From: Streptomyces geranii
GTDB taxonomy: Bacteria; Actinomycetota; Actinomycetes; Streptomycetales; Streptomycetaceae
Assembly (NCBI RefSeq): GCF_002954775.1
Contig: NZ_PJME01000029.1
Location: 1 to 64,000, forward strand
Direction of reading: 5' to 3'
DNA: 64,000 nucleotides
The notes under the pieces were generated by a model. The model ran no database searches and was not told the DNA's origin. It saw nothing but the letters and a program-made list of their open reading frames with translations. Shown here one piece after another: positions 16,733 through 27,229 of this stretch. A program made the position numbers and the translations under genes. Positions within the stretch are counted from its first letter, which is position 1. Each line of letters opens with the position of its first letter.

Positions 16733-17761
16733 GTGCTCTACGGGATCCTCGCCGCCGCGTCCGCCCTGCTCCTCGCCGCCGTCCTCACCGCCCTCGCCCG
16801 CACCCTCGCCCTGCGCCTCGGCGTCCTCGACCGGCGCCGGGCCCGCCCGACGCCCCTGCTCGGCGGGCTCGCCGTCGTCCTCGCGACCGGGCTGGTCGCG
16901 GGGGCGGGCGAGTGGACCGGATACGCCCCTCTGGGGGACGGGGTCGGCGCGCTGCTCCTCGCCGGCGCGGGCGTCGGGGCGCTCGGGCTCGTCGCCGACG
17001 CGGGGCGGGTGAAGGCGCGGGTCCTGGTCGCCGGTACGGCCGTCGCCGCCGCGTTCGTCGTGCCGTACGGGGAACTGGGGTTCGGGGCCGGGGCGCTCGC
17101 GCTGCTGTGGATCGTGTTCGTCGCCGTGGCCTTTCGGGCCCTCGATCACGCCGACGGGCTGGTGGGGACCGTCGGCGTGCTGACCGCCTTCGGGGTGAGC
17201 GCCTGTGCCGCCGTCGAGCTGATGGACGGGCTCGCGGTGCTGCTGAGCGTGCTGGCCGCCGCGCTGACCGGGTTCCTGATGCACAACTGGCATCCCGCGC
17301 GGATCGCCCTCGGCGCCTGCGGGTCCCTGTTCACCGGGTTCGTGCTGGCCGCGTCGGCGGTGGTCGTGCGGAGCGGGCACGAACTGGCGCCGAGTGCCGG
17401 GGTGTTGTTCGCGCTCACCGCCGTGGCCGGCGCCGATGTGCTGCTCGTGGTCGTGTCGCGGCGGATGGCCGGGCGGCCCCTTTCGCGCGGGGGTCCGGAC
17501 CATCTCGCGCACCGGCTGCGGCGGTTGGGGCTCACCGCGCGCGGGGCGGCCGTGCTGCTCGGGGCGGGGGCCTTCGGGGCGGTGCTGGTGGGGGTGCTCG
17601 CGCACGGCGGATGGGTCGCCGGAGCGGGGCTGTGGTGGGTGGCGGGGGTGGCCCTGATGGTCGTACTGGGACTGCTGAGGGTTCCCGTGTACGGGCCGCG
17701 GCGGGCGGCGACCGTACAGTCGGCGCAGGTCAGAGCCGCGTTGCGTGTAAGGAACGGATAA
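16733..17761 (+). CDS. MraY/WecA-like membrane glycosyltransferase homologue, possibly degenerate
   Basis: A 342-residue polytopic protein with about 9-10 hydrophobic helices and the outline of polyprenyl-phosphate GlcNAc-1-phosphate transferases: PTPLLGGLAVVLATGL near the start, a central helix followed by DHADGLVGTVG, and a C-terminal GGPDHLAHRLRRLGL matching the HIHH-type loop. Two positions normally acidic look altered: the DD pair is VADAG, and the DGLDG signature is DGLVG. It may therefore use a different substrate or be inactive. GTG 16733 is chosen as the first in-frame start after the upstream stop. It lies just before the dnaK operon on the same strand, but dnaK has its own HspR-controlled promoter. 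Confidence 0.65.
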   Translation: MLYGILAAASALLLAAVLTALARTLALRLGVLDRRRARPTPLLGGLAVVLATGLVAGAGEWTGYAPLGDGVGALLLAGAGVGALGLVADAGRVKARVLVAGTAVAAAFVVPYGELGFGAGALALLWIVFVAVAFRALDHADGLVGTVGVLTAFGVSACAAVELMDGLAVLLSVLAAALTGFLMHNWHPARIALGACGSLFTGFVLAASAVVVRSGHELAPSAGVLFALTAVAGADVLLVVVSRRMAGRPLSRGGPDHLAHRLRRLGLTARGAAVLLGAGAFGAVLVGVLAHGGWVAGAGLWWVAGVALMVVLGLLRVPVYGPRRAATVQSAQVRAALRVRNG

Positions 17762-17763
17762 GA

Positions 17764-17784
17764 GTTGAGTGGGGTCGACTCAGC
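17764..17784. promoter_or_regulatory. HAIR operator 1 (HspR site) of dnaK
   Basis: GTTGAGT, 7 bases, ACTCAGC is close to the HspR consensus CTTGAGT-N7-ACTCAAG. A TTGACC -35-like box follows at 17789, so bound HspR would cover the promoter. Confidence 0.75.
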
Positions 17785-17815
17785 TCTGTTGACCGGGCGG
17801 CGGGAGTGATGCACA

Positions 17816-17836
17816 CTTGAGCCTGTTCCACTCAAG
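17816..17836. promoter_or_regulatory. HAIR operator 2 (HspR site) of dnaK
   Basis: CTTGAGC, 7 bases, ACTCAAG is a near-perfect HAIR element 32 bases before the dnaK start. HspR with DnaK as co-repressor is the known regulator of such sites in Streptomyces. Confidence 0.88.
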
Positions 17837-17868
17837 TCGTCGTTGGCATTGCTCCTGGAGGAATTGAA

Positions 17869-19724
<1,856 letters not shown>

Positions 19725-19728
<4 letters not shown>

Positions 19729-20378
19729 CGGAGGAGACTCCGGGCTTCGACAAGGAGCCCGACGTCCCTTCCGGCGCCACCCCCGACGACGCCGAGCCGA
19801 AGGGAGCCCCCTCCGCGGAGGGGGCGTCCCCGGCCGGGGACGCAGCAGCACAGGTCGCCGGTCTGACGGCACAGCTGGACCAGGTTCGTACGGCCCTCGG
19901 TGAGCGCACCGCGGACCTCCAGCGGCTCCAGGCCGAGTATCAGAACTACCGCCGCCGGGTCGAGCGGGACCGGATCACGGTCAAGGAGATCGCCATCGCG
20001 AGCCTCCTGTCCGAACTCCTGCCCGTGCTCGACGACATCGGCCGCGCGAGGGAACACGGCGAACTGGTCGGCGGGTTCAAGTCCGTCGCCGAGTCGCTGG
20101 AGACCGTCGCCGCGAAGATGGGCCTGCAGCAGTTCGGCAAGGAGGGCGAGCCCTTCGACCCGACGATCCACGAGGCCCTGATGCACTCGTACGCGCCGGA
20201 CGTCACCGAGACGACCTGCGTGGCGATCCTGCAGCCCGGCTACCGCTTCGGCGAGCGCAACCTGCGCCCCGCCAGGGTCGCGGTGGCCGAGCCCCAGCCC
20301 GGGGCGACGCAGACCGGCAACGGCGACTCCCCGGAGTCGGCGGACGGCAAGGAGAACGGTGGCCCGGAAGAGGGCTGA
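19725..20378 (+). CDS. grpE: nucleotide exchange factor GrpE
   Basis: A 217-residue cytoplasmic protein that releases ADP from DnaK. GTG 19725 overlaps the dnaK stop (GTGA). Residues 1-45 are acidic and Pro/Ala-rich, then a coiled-coil helix (VAGLTAQLDQVRTALGERTA, DLQRLQAEYQNYRRRVERD). The beta domain includes GEPFDPTIHEALMH and the C-terminal GYRFGERNLRPARVAV. The extra acidic N-terminus and Ser/Gly-rich tail are usual in actinobacterial GrpE. Second gene of the heat-shock operon. Confidence 0.98.
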
Positions 20379-20423
20379 CGTGAGCACTGAGGTGGGGAAC
20401 TCCGGAAAGGAGGGACGTCGGGG

Positions 20424-21611
20424 ATGAGCACCAAGGACTTCATCGAGAAGGACTTCTACAAGGTCCTCGGCGTCCCGAAGGACGCCACCGAGGCCGAGAT
20501 CAAGAAGGCGTACCGGAAACTCGCCCGCGAGTTCCACCCGGACGCCAACAAGGGCAACGCCAAGGCGGAGGAGCGCTTCAAGGAGATCTCCGAGGCGAAC
20601 GACGTCCTCGGCGACCCCAAGAAGCGCAAGGAGTACGACGAGGCCCGCGCCCTCTTCGGCAACGGCGGTTTCCGTCCGGGGCCGGGCGCGGGCGGCGGCT
20701 CCTTCAACTTCGACCTGGGTGACCTCTTCGGCGGCGGCCCCCAGGGCGGGGCCGGGGCCGGCGGCGGTGCGGGCGGCTTCGGCGGCGGCATCGGGGACGT
20801 GTTCGGCGGCCTGTTCAACCGGGGCGGCGGTACGACCCGTACGCAGCCCCGGCGCGGCCAGGACATCGACACCGAGGTCACGCTGAGCTTCACGGAGGCG
20901 GTGGACGGCGCGACGGTCCCGTTGCGCATGACCTCGCAGTCCCCGTGCAAGGCGTGCTCAGGGACGGGCGACAAGAACGGCACACCGCGCGTGTGCCCGA
21001 CGTGCGTGGGCACCGGCCAGGTGGCGAGGGGTTCGGGCGGCGGTTTCTCGCTCACCGACCCCTGCCCGGACTGCAAGGGCCGGGGCCTGATCGCGGAACA
21101 CGCGTGCCTGGTGTGCAGCGGCAGCGGACGGGCGAAGTCGTCCCGGACGATGCAGGTGCGCATCCCGGCGGGGGTCGCGGACAACCAGCGCATCCGCCTC
21201 CGGGGCAAGGGCGCCCCTGGCGAACGGGGCGGCCCGGCAGGCGACCTGTACGTCACCGTCCATGTGGACTCCCACCCGGTCTTCGGCCGCAAGGACGACA
21301 ACCTGACGGTGACGGTGCCGGTGACGTTCGTCGAGGCGGCACTGGGCGGCGAGGTCAGGGTCCCGACCCTGGGCGGACCGCCGGTCACCCTGAAGCTGCC
21401 CCCGGGCACGCCCAACGGGCGCACCATGCGCGCGCGGGGCAAGGGCGCGGTCCGCAAGGACGGCACCCGGGGCGATCTGCTGGTCACCGTCGAGGTGAGT
21501 GTCCCGACGGAGCTGACGGGGAAGGCTCGTGAAGCGCTGGAGGCGTATCGCGAGGCGACCGCGGACGAGGATCCGCGGGCGGAGCTGTTCGAGGCAGCGA
21601 AGGGAGCTTGA
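20424..21611 (+). CDS. dnaJ: co-chaperone DnaJ (type I)
   Basis: A 395-residue Hsp40 that delivers substrates to DnaK and stimulates its ATPase. Residues 10-75 form the J domain with the HPD motif (FHPDANKG). A long Gly/Phe-rich region follows (about 78-150), then four zinc-binding CxxCxGxG repeats: CKACSGTG, CPTCVGTG, CPDCKGRG and CLVCSGSG (about 174-235). The C-terminal substrate domains end the protein. AGGAGGG lies 12-18 bases before ATG. It sits between grpE and hspR, as in other Streptomyces dnaK operons. Confidence 0.98.
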   Translation: MSTKDFIEKDFYKVLGVPKDATEAEIKKAYRKLAREFHPDANKGNAKAEERFKEISEANDVLGDPKKRKEYDEARALFGNGGFRPGPGAGGGSFNFDLGDLFGGGPQGGAGAGGGAGGFGGGIGDVFGGLFNRGGGTTRTQPRRGQDIDTEVTLSFTEAVDGATVPLRMTSQSPCKACSGTGDKNGTPRVCPTCVGTGQVARGSGGGFSLTDPCPDCKGRGLIAEHACLVCSGSGRAKSSRTMQVRIPAGVADNQRIRLRGKGAPGERGGPAGDLYVTVHVDSHPVFGRKDDNLTVTVPVTFVEAALGGEVRVPTLGGPPVTLKLPPGTPNGRTMRARGKGAVRKDGTRGDLLVTVEVSVPTELTGKAREALEAYREATADEDPRAELFEAAKGA

Positions 21612-21616
21612 CCGAG

Positions 21617-22063
21617 ATGGACGGCCGTCGACGAAACCCGTATGAACTGACCGAGGAGACCCCGGTCTACGTCATCTCGGTGGCGGCCCAGCTCTCGGGC
21701 CTGCACCCCCAGACCCTGCGTCAGTACGACCGCCTGGGCCTGGTCTCCCCCGACCGCACCGCCGGCCGGGGTCGCCGCTACTCGGCCCGCGACATCGACC
21801 TGCTCCGCACGGTGCAGGCCCTGTCGCAGGACGAGGGCATCAACCTGGCCGGCATCAAGCGGATCATCGAGCTGGAGAACCAGGTGGTGGCGCTGCAGTC
21901 CCGGGTCGCGGAGATGGAGGCGGCACTGGACGGCGCCGCGGCTGCGATGCAGCAGCGGGAGGCGGCGGTGCACGCTTCCTATCGGCGGGACTTGGTGCCG
22001 TATCAGGAAGTGCAGCAGACGAGTGCGTTGGTGGTCTGGCGGCCTAAGAAGGCGAAGGACTAG
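21617..22063 (+). CDS. hspR: HspR, MerR-family heat-shock repressor
   Basis: About 148 residues from ATG 21617; a TTG at 21608 is also in frame, but the AGGGAG site is better spaced for the ATG. Residues 20-90 form a MerR-type winged HTH: VYVISVAAQLSGLHPQTLRQ, YDRLGLVSPDRTAGRGRRYS. A coiled-coil dimerisation helix follows (LENQVVALQSRVAEMEAALD). HspR represses its own operon and clpB through HAIR elements, with DnaK as co-repressor; both operators are present in this window (17764-17836 and 40356-40376). It is the last gene of the operon, 5 bases after the dnaJ stop. Confidence 0.97.
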   Translation: MDGRRRNPYELTEETPVYVISVAAQLSGLHPQTLRQYDRLGLVSPDRTAGRGRRYSARDIDLLRTVQALSQDEGINLAGIKRIIELENQVVALQSRVAEMEAALDGAAAAMQQREAAVHASYRRDLVPYQEVQQTSALVVWRPKKAKD

Positions 22064-22084
22064 CTGGACGCGCGGGTGTGTGAA

Positions 22085-22120
22085 GGGGCCCGGAGGTTCG
22101 TTGAACCTCCGGGCCCCTTT
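22085..22120. terminator. terminator of the dnaK operon
   Basis: A 15-bp perfect stem (GGGGCCCGGAGGTTC with its complement) with loop GTT is followed by TTT. It lies 21 bases after the hspR stop and also separates the convergent PA14 gene. Confidence 0.9.
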
Positions 22121-22137
22121 CGTGTGCCCGGGTGTGC

Positions 22138-24156
22138 TCAGGGCGCCAGTGCCACCCACGCGTCGCCGGGGGCGGACTCGGTGCCGTCGGCGTGCACGGC
22201 CGTCACCCAGTAGAAGTGGGTGGTGCCGACGGCGGCCGTGGCGTCGGTGTACGACGTGCCGGTGACCGGGTCGGCGGTCAGGGGCTCGTACGCCGCGGTG
22301 GCCGGGTTCCAGCGGGAGACCCGGTACCCGGTGATGTCCGTCCCGTGGTACGAGTTGGACAGGGTCCATGTGAGATCGACCCCGATCGCGCCGTCGGCGA
22401 CCTGGGCGCTCACACTGACCAGCCAGTCCGCGGGGGTTTCCACGGTGGGCCGCAGGTCGTGCTCGGTGACGGTGGCGGACACCATGGCTTCGGCCGACGA
22501 ATCATTCGCGTTGCCCGAGGTGTCCACGGCGATCACGTAGTACGTGTGGGTCTCGCCGTCCTGGAGGTTCGCCGAGTCGACGATCCGGGTGGTGCCCGCC
22601 TCGGTTCGGCCCACATAGGTGTACTGGGTGCCGTCGTCGACCGTGCTCAGCCGGACGACGTGGTACTCGGCGAGGTCGGCCGCCGGGTTGTCGTCCCAGT
22701 CCAGGACCGTGCCGTACTCGGTCGCGGTGGCCGTGAACCCGGTGACGAGGGGCGGGGCGGTGGCGTCCGTGTAGAACCTGCCCATGCTCTGGGAGGGCTT
22801 CGACTCGCGTCCGAGGGCGTCGACGGTGGTCACCCAGTACGAGTAATCCGTATTGGGCACCGGGGTGGTGTCGGTGCACAAGTAGGTGTGGCGGAGTCCG
22901 TAAGTGGTGTCGATCAGCTCGGGGTCGCAGGACACGAGCTGCGTCCCGGTGGTGTCGTCATGGCGGTACACCCGGAAATCCGCCGGTGCCAACGGCGACA
23001 TCCACCAGGTCAGATCGACACCACCGCCGTCCTCCGGGCGATTGACGCCGTTGACGAGATAGGGGACAGCGAGTGGCCTGGCGAACGACACCACCGACGA
23101 GTACCCGGTGTTGCCTGCCGTGTCGGTCGCCGAGACCTTGTAGTACGAGGTCTCCCCGTACGGGGCGGTCTCATCGAGCGCCGAGTTGCTCGCGCTCTTG
23201 AGCACCGTGAACGGCCCGTCGGGCGAACTGGCCCTCATCAGGTGGTACTCCAGCGATCCCTCGCCGGACAACCACGAGAGGAACACCCCGTCCAGGGCGT
23301 TCTCCTGGTAGACCTCAAGATCGGTGACGGTCGGCGGGGTCCGGTCGACGGTGGTGACCGTTTGGTCGGCGCTGCCCGCCGACTCGTTGCCCGCCTTGTC
23401 CACGGCTCGCACCTCGAAGAGGAAGGTGGTGCCGGACGCACCCACCCACTGAGTGAACGAGGTCCCGGAGAGATCCGCGACACCGCTGATCTTGTGCCAG
23501 CCGGTTCCGCCCTTCACCTGCCGGTAGACGCGGTAGCCAGAGAGGTCCATCTCCTTGTTCTTCGCCCAGCTGATCGTCACCTTGTCGGCTGCCTGGTCGT
23601 ACGTCGCGGACGCTCCCGTGGGCGCGAGCGGCTTGACCTTGTCGACGGTCGCCGAAGTGCGGGGCGTGTAGGTGAAGTTGACGTTGGCGTTGCCGGTGAA
23701 GTTGGCGTAGTCGACGCGGAGGGTGTGTTTGCCGGAGGGGATGGTGAGGTTGACGGTCTTCTTCGCCGTCGACGTCACGTTTTTCCACACGTCGACCTTG
23801 ATCTTGCCGTCGAGGTAGACGCGTATGCCGTCCTGGGCGGCGACGGTGAGGGCGAAGGGCCCGCCGGAGCCGAAGTCGCGGGTCACGGTCCACCGCACGC
23901 CGAAGTTGTCTTTCGGAAGACCGGTGGCCGGGGCCTTCGCACCCCAGTTCTCGGCGACGGCGGCGTCGCAGTCCGTCCGCTTCGGCGTACCGGAGAAACC
24001 GGTGTTCGCGAAGAACTGCCGTTTGTAGACAGGGGAGTTGCAGGTGGTCGCGGCGGAGGCGGCCGGGGTCGCGGTGCCGAGCAGGGCGCCGGTGGTGGCG
24101 AGCACGAGGGCGGTGGCGGCGGTGGCCGTGGCTGTCGTGCGTCTGGCTGGGTTCAA
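22138..24156 (-). CDS. secreted PA14-like/fibronectin III protein (paralogue A)
   Basis: A 672-residue exported protein. The start is TTG 24156 (MNPARRTTATATAATALVLA), with GAAGGA 6 bases upstream; the longer frame to 24183 lies in the 5' hairpin. The signal peptide ends near ATPAASA. Residues about 38-165 resemble a PA14 domain (NTGFSGTPKRTDCD, then GIRVYLDGKIKVDVWKNV, then GKHTLRVDYANFTGNANVNF), a carbohydrate-binding fold in many secreted proteins. About five fibronectin III modules follow, with repeated signatures such as GYRVYR and DKAGNES. No catalytic domain is visible. It is one of four paralogues, with the shared bipartite promoter and a 5' UTR hairpin upstream. Function unknown; an extracellular binding role is inferred. 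Confidence 0.85.
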   Translation of the reverse strand: MNPARRTTATATAATALVLATTGALLGTATPAASAATTCNSPVYKRQFFANTGFSGTPKRTDCDAAVAENWGAKAPATGLPKDNFGVRWTVTRDFGSGGPFALTVAAQDGIRVYLDGKIKVDVWKNVTSTAKKTVNLTIPSGKHTLRVDYANFTGNANVNFTYTPRTSATVDKVKPLAPTGASATYDQAADKVTISWAKNKEMDLSGYRVYRQVKGGTGWHKISGVADLSGTSFTQWVGASGTTFLFEVRAVDKAGNESAGSADQTVTTVDRTPPTVTDLEVYQENALDGVFLSWLSGEGSLEYHLMRASSPDGPFTVLKSASNSALDETAPYGETSYYKVSATDTAGNTGYSSVVSFARPLAVPYLVNGVNRPEDGGGVDLTWWMSPLAPADFRVYRHDDTTGTQLVSCDPELIDTTYGLRHTYLCTDTTPVPNTDYSYWVTTVDALGRESKPSQSMGRFYTDATAPPLVTGFTATATEYGTVLDWDDNPAADLAEYHVVRLSTVDDGTQYTYVGRTEAGTTRIVDSANLQDGETHTYYVIAVDTSGNANDSSAEAMVSATVTEHDLRPTVETPADWLVSVSAQVADGAIGVDLTWTLSNSYHGTDITGYRVSRWNPATAAYEPLTADPVTGTSYTDATAAVGTTHFYWVTAVHADGTESAPGDAWVALAP
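23803..23886. repeat. 84-bp block identical to 30390-30473
   Basis: An exact match within the PA14 coding region of paralogues A and D, ending at a single base difference (GGTCACG here, GGTCACT there). The flanking sequence is more diverged, which suggests gene conversion or strong constraint. Confidence 0.75.
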
Positions 24157-24201
24157 TGCGGTCCTTCGGGTCCTGATCGTCAACGGCGAGAAAAGGGCCG
24201 T
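24121..24201. repeat. 81-bp block identical to 28622-28702
   Basis: The signal-peptide start, ribosome-binding site and most of the 5' UTR hairpin are identical between paralogues A and C. Confidence 0.75.
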
Positions 24202-24213
24202 CGACGATCAGGA
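24171..24213 (-). promoter_or_regulatory. 5' UTR stem-loop of paralogue A
   Basis: An inverted repeat of 17 bases with one mismatch (arms 24171-24187 and 24197-24213, 9-base loop) lies in the predicted leader, right after the -10-like element and just before the GAAGGA ribosome-binding site. Confidence 0.6.
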
Positions 24214-24241
24214 CTCGTGAGGGTGGGGCTTGGTTGTACGG
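24210..24241 (-). promoter_or_regulatory. shared bipartite promoter, paralogue A
   Basis: On the minus strand: CCCGTACAACC, 15 bases, GAGTCCT, about 54 bases before the start. Same geometry as at the five other sites. Confidence 0.6.
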
Positions 24242-24410
24242 GTGGGGCGAGAGACTCCCGTTGTCGCCGGTCCATGCCCGGAACCAGTCGGTTGTCTCAT
24301 CGGCGTTCCTCGTTCGATGTCACAGGAACACAGGCTGGCGGCGCGATCTCCCGTAGCTGCCAGGACAGTTGTTCATCGGCCCGGCGCCGGTGGCGCTACG
24401 CTGCCCTGTC

Positions 24411-25388
24411 GTGCGGCAGACGCGTCTCGACCTCGGGCGGATCCGGGCGGCCCGGCAGGTGATCGACCCGGTGTTTCTCGGCAGCCCCCTCTATCGGTGC
24501 GAGGCGCTGGAGGCCGTGCTCGGGTGTGCGGTGAGCGTCAAGCTGGAGACGGCCAACCCCGTTCGTAGTTTCAAGGGGCGGGGTACCGAGGTCGTCGTCG
24601 CGGGGCTGCCCGGTGGAGTGGGGGCGCGGGCCGTCGTCTGTGCGAGTGCCGGGAATCTGGGGCAGGCTCTCGCGTGGTCCGGGCGTGGGCGAGGGGTCGA
24701 CGTCACCGTCGTGGCGTCGCGTTTCGCGACCCCGGTCAAGCTGGAGCGGATTCGTGCGCTGGGCGCCGGGCTCGAACTGGTCGACGGCGACCATGAGTTG
24801 GCGCGTGCGCGGGCCGCGGAGATCGCGCGGTACGACGGGATCCGGCTGGTCGAGGACAGTCTGGACGTCGAGACCTGCGAGGGAGCCGCGACCATCGGTC
24901 TGGAACTGGTCGACGGCGGAGCGGAGTTCGATGTCGTCCTGGTCGCCCTTGGCGGTGGGGCGCTGGCCACCGGGGTCGGGCAGGTGCTGAAGGCCCTGGC
25001 GCCCGGGGTCGAGGTGATCTGCGTCCAGCCGCTGGGCGCACCCGCGCTGACGCTCTCCTGGCGTGCGCGGCGCGTCGTCACCACCGAGTCGGCCGACACC
25101 ATCGCCGACGGAGTCGCCGGCCGCTTTCCCATCCCGGCCGTGCTGGACGACCTGCTCCTGGTCGCCGACGACGCCGTCCTGGTCGAGGAGGCGTCGATCG
25201 TCACCGGGATGCGGATGCTCCTCGACCACGCCGGTCTCGTCGTCGAACCCTCCGCCGCGCTCGGCATCGCGGCCGTCCTCGAAGACCGCGAGCGCTTCGC
25301 CGGACGGCATGTCGTCACCGTCGTGTGCGGCAGCAATGTCGATCCGGGCCTCTACCGCCGCTGGGTCGGTCGGGGCGGGACACGGTGA
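24411..25388 (+). CDS. PLP-dependent threonine/serine dehydratase-like protein
   Basis: A 325-residue cytoplasmic enzyme of the tryptophan-synthase-beta PLP family. Lys55 in VRSFKGRGTE should bind PLP, ASAGNLGQALAW is the substrate loop, and GGGALATGVG is the phosphate-binding glycine loop. The C-terminal VVCGSNVDP resembles the VSGGN segment of threonine dehydratases. Members deaminate threonine or serine or cleave similar amino acids; the substrate cannot be fixed here. The GTG at 24411 has no ribosome-binding site but a TACGCT -10-like box lies 8 bases upstream, suggesting a leaderless mRNA. It lies on the opposite strand between two PA14 paralogues. Confidence 0.85.
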   Translation: MRQTRLDLGRIRAARQVIDPVFLGSPLYRCEALEAVLGCAVSVKLETANPVRSFKGRGTEVVVAGLPGGVGARAVVCASAGNLGQALAWSGRGRGVDVTVVASRFATPVKLERIRALGAGLELVDGDHELARARAAEIARYDGIRLVEDSLDVETCEGAATIGLELVDGGAEFDVVLVALGGGALATGVGQVLKALAPGVEVICVQPLGAPALTLSWRARRVVTTESADTIADGVAGRFPIPAVLDDLLLVADDAVLVEEASIVTGMRMLLDHAGLVVEPSAALGIAAVLEDRERFAGRHVVTVVCGSNVDPGLYRRWVGRGGTR

Positions 25389-25437
25389 AGGGGCCGGGGG
25401 TGCATGTCCCCCGGCCCCTTGCGGTCGCGGCCGTCGG

Positions 25438-27186
25438 TCAGTTCACGGGAGCGTTGACCGCCCAGCCGCCCGCCGGGAGGGACTCCGTGCCGTCGGCCGT
25501 CACCGCCCGCACCCAGTAGTAGGACGTCGTGTCGGGCTTCGCGGTCGTGTCGGCGTACGTGGACGCCGTGTTCGCGACGGTGGCGATCCGCTCGTACGCC
25601 GAAGTCGTCGCGTTCCACCGGTAGACACGGTAACCACCCGCGGCCTGCGGGGAGTTGGCGTCCAGGCCGGTCCAGAAGAGCTGGTTGGCCCGGCCGCCCT
25701 CGGGTGCCGGGGCCGCCGTCAGGTGGAGGGGGGAGCCGGTCGGGGTCGGCACGCTCGGGGTGGTGTTCAGCTCCGTCGCCACGACCGTCGGGGCGGTGCC
25801 GGTCTCCGTGTACACGGAGTTGCGGGCCCGGTCGAGGGCGTCGACGAGGAAGCACACCTGCTCGCCGTTCGGGCGGGCCGCGTAGGAGTACGCGGCCTTG
25901 TCGGCCTGCACGTACTTCACGACGCTCGCCGAGCACACCTTGCCGCCGGCCTTGTCGTCGACCAACTCGCCCGCGTACACCGCGTACCACGCGATGTCGG
26001 CGGCCGGGCTCGCGTCCCAGCGCAGCCGGAAGCCGTACTCGGTCGGGGTGGCCGCGAGGCCGGTCACGGCCGGCGGTGCCGTGGAGTCGTCGTACGCGCT
26101 GTCGACGACGGCCGAACCCGCGGACTCGTTGCCCGCCGCGTCGAGCGCCGAGACGCGGTAGCGGTAGGCGATCTGCTCGACGACCGAGGTGTCCAGGAAG
26201 GAGACCTGGTTCGTGCGGCCCATCTCGAAGAACCTGCCCTGCGCCCCGATCGCCCGGTACACCCGGTACGACACCGCGCCCTCGACCGCGCCCCAGTTGA
26301 CCCGCAGCCCGTTCGCCGCCGACTCGTTGACGACCGTCGGCGCCTGCGGCGCGGCCGGCGCCGTGCGGTCGACGGTGACGACGCCCTTGTCCGCCGTACC
26401 GCCGGACTCGTTGCCCGCCTTGTCGTAGGCGCGCACCTCGTAGTAGTAACTCGCGCCCGTGAGCGGGAGGTTGGTGTCCGTGTACGACGTCGATGCGGTC
26501 GTCGCCAGAGGCGTGCCCGGGAACGAACTCCCGTTCAGGCGGCGGTAGACGCGGTAGCCCGCGAGGTCCAGCTCCTTGTTCTTCGCCCAGCTGAGCTTGG
26601 CCTGGCCGGTGGACTTGTCGTACGCCACCGAGGGCGCCGTCGGGACCAGCGGCTTGACCTTGTCCACCGCCGCCGAAGTGCGGGGCGCGTAGGAGAAGTT
26701 GACGTTCGCGTTGCCGGTGAAGTTGGCGTAGTCGACGCGCAGGGTGTGCTTGCCGGACGGGATCGTCACGTTGACCGTCTTGGTGCGCGTCGCCGTGACG
26801 TTCTTCCACAGGTCGATCTTGCGCTTGCCGTCGAGGTAGACCCGTAGACCGTCCTGGGCGGCTGCCGTGAAGGCGAAGGGGCCGCCGGAGCCGAAGTCGC
26901 GGGTCACCGTCCAGCGGACGCCGAAGTTGTCCTTCGGGAGGCCGGGGGCGGGGGCGTTGGCGCCCCAGTTCTCGGCGATCGTGCCGTCGCAGTCGGTCTT
27001 CTTCGGGGTGCCGGACAGGGCCGTGTTCGTGAAGAACTGGCGCTTGAAGGAAGGGGAGTTGCACGTCACCGCCGTCGCCGTGGCCGCCGCTGCGGCCGGG
27101 GCGGTGACGACGGTGAGGAGACCGCCGGCGGTGGCGAGGACAACGGCCGTCGCGGCCGACGTGGTCGTGCGTCTGGCGAGGTTCAT
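25438..27186 (-). CDS. secreted PA14-like/fibronectin III protein (paralogue B)
   Basis: A 582-residue exported protein with a signal peptide (MNLARRTTTSAATAVVLATA, cleavage near PAAAAATA), a PA14-like domain (NTALSGTPKKTDCDGTIAEN, then GLRVYLDGKRKIDLWKNV) and about four fibronectin III modules. It ends in a complete module (SYYWVRAVTADGTESLPAGG). It starts only 43 bases after the stop of paralogue C on the same strand and has no bipartite promoter of its own, so it is probably the second gene of a C-B operon. Extracellular; function unknown. Confidence 0.85.
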   Translation of the reverse strand: MNLARRTTTSAATAVVLATAGGLLTVVTAPAAAAATATAVTCNSPSFKRQFFTNTALSGTPKKTDCDGTIAENWGANAPAPGLPKDNFGVRWTVTRDFGSGGPFAFTAAAQDGLRVYLDGKRKIDLWKNVTATRTKTVNVTIPSGKHTLRVDYANFTGNANVNFSYAPRTSAAVDKVKPLVPTAPSVAYDKSTGQAKLSWAKNKELDLAGYRVYRRLNGSSFPGTPLATTASTSYTDTNLPLTGASYYYEVRAYDKAGNESGGTADKGVVTVDRTAPAAPQAPTVVNESAANGLRVNWGAVEGAVSYRVYRAIGAQGRFFEMGRTNQVSFLDTSVVEQIAYRYRVSALDAAGNESAGSAVVDSAYDDSTAPPAVTGLAATPTEYGFRLRWDASPAADIAWYAVYAGELVDDKAGGKVCSASVVKYVQADKAAYSYAARPNGEQVCFLVDALDRARNSVYTETGTAPTVVATELNTTPSVPTPTGSPLHLTAAPAPEGGRANQLFWTGLDANSPQAAGGYRVYRWNATTSAYERIATVANTASTYADTTAKPDTTSYYWVRAVTADGTESLPAGGWAVNAPVN

Positions 27187-27229
27187 ACGCTTCTTCGTCT
27201 GCTCTCTCAGTGTCTCGTGCGTCGTCGGT

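Noticed and set aside
22132..24462. 776-residue + strand frame over paralogue A
   Set aside because: Antisense shadow; the minus frame has a signal peptide, PA14-like and fibronectin III patterns.
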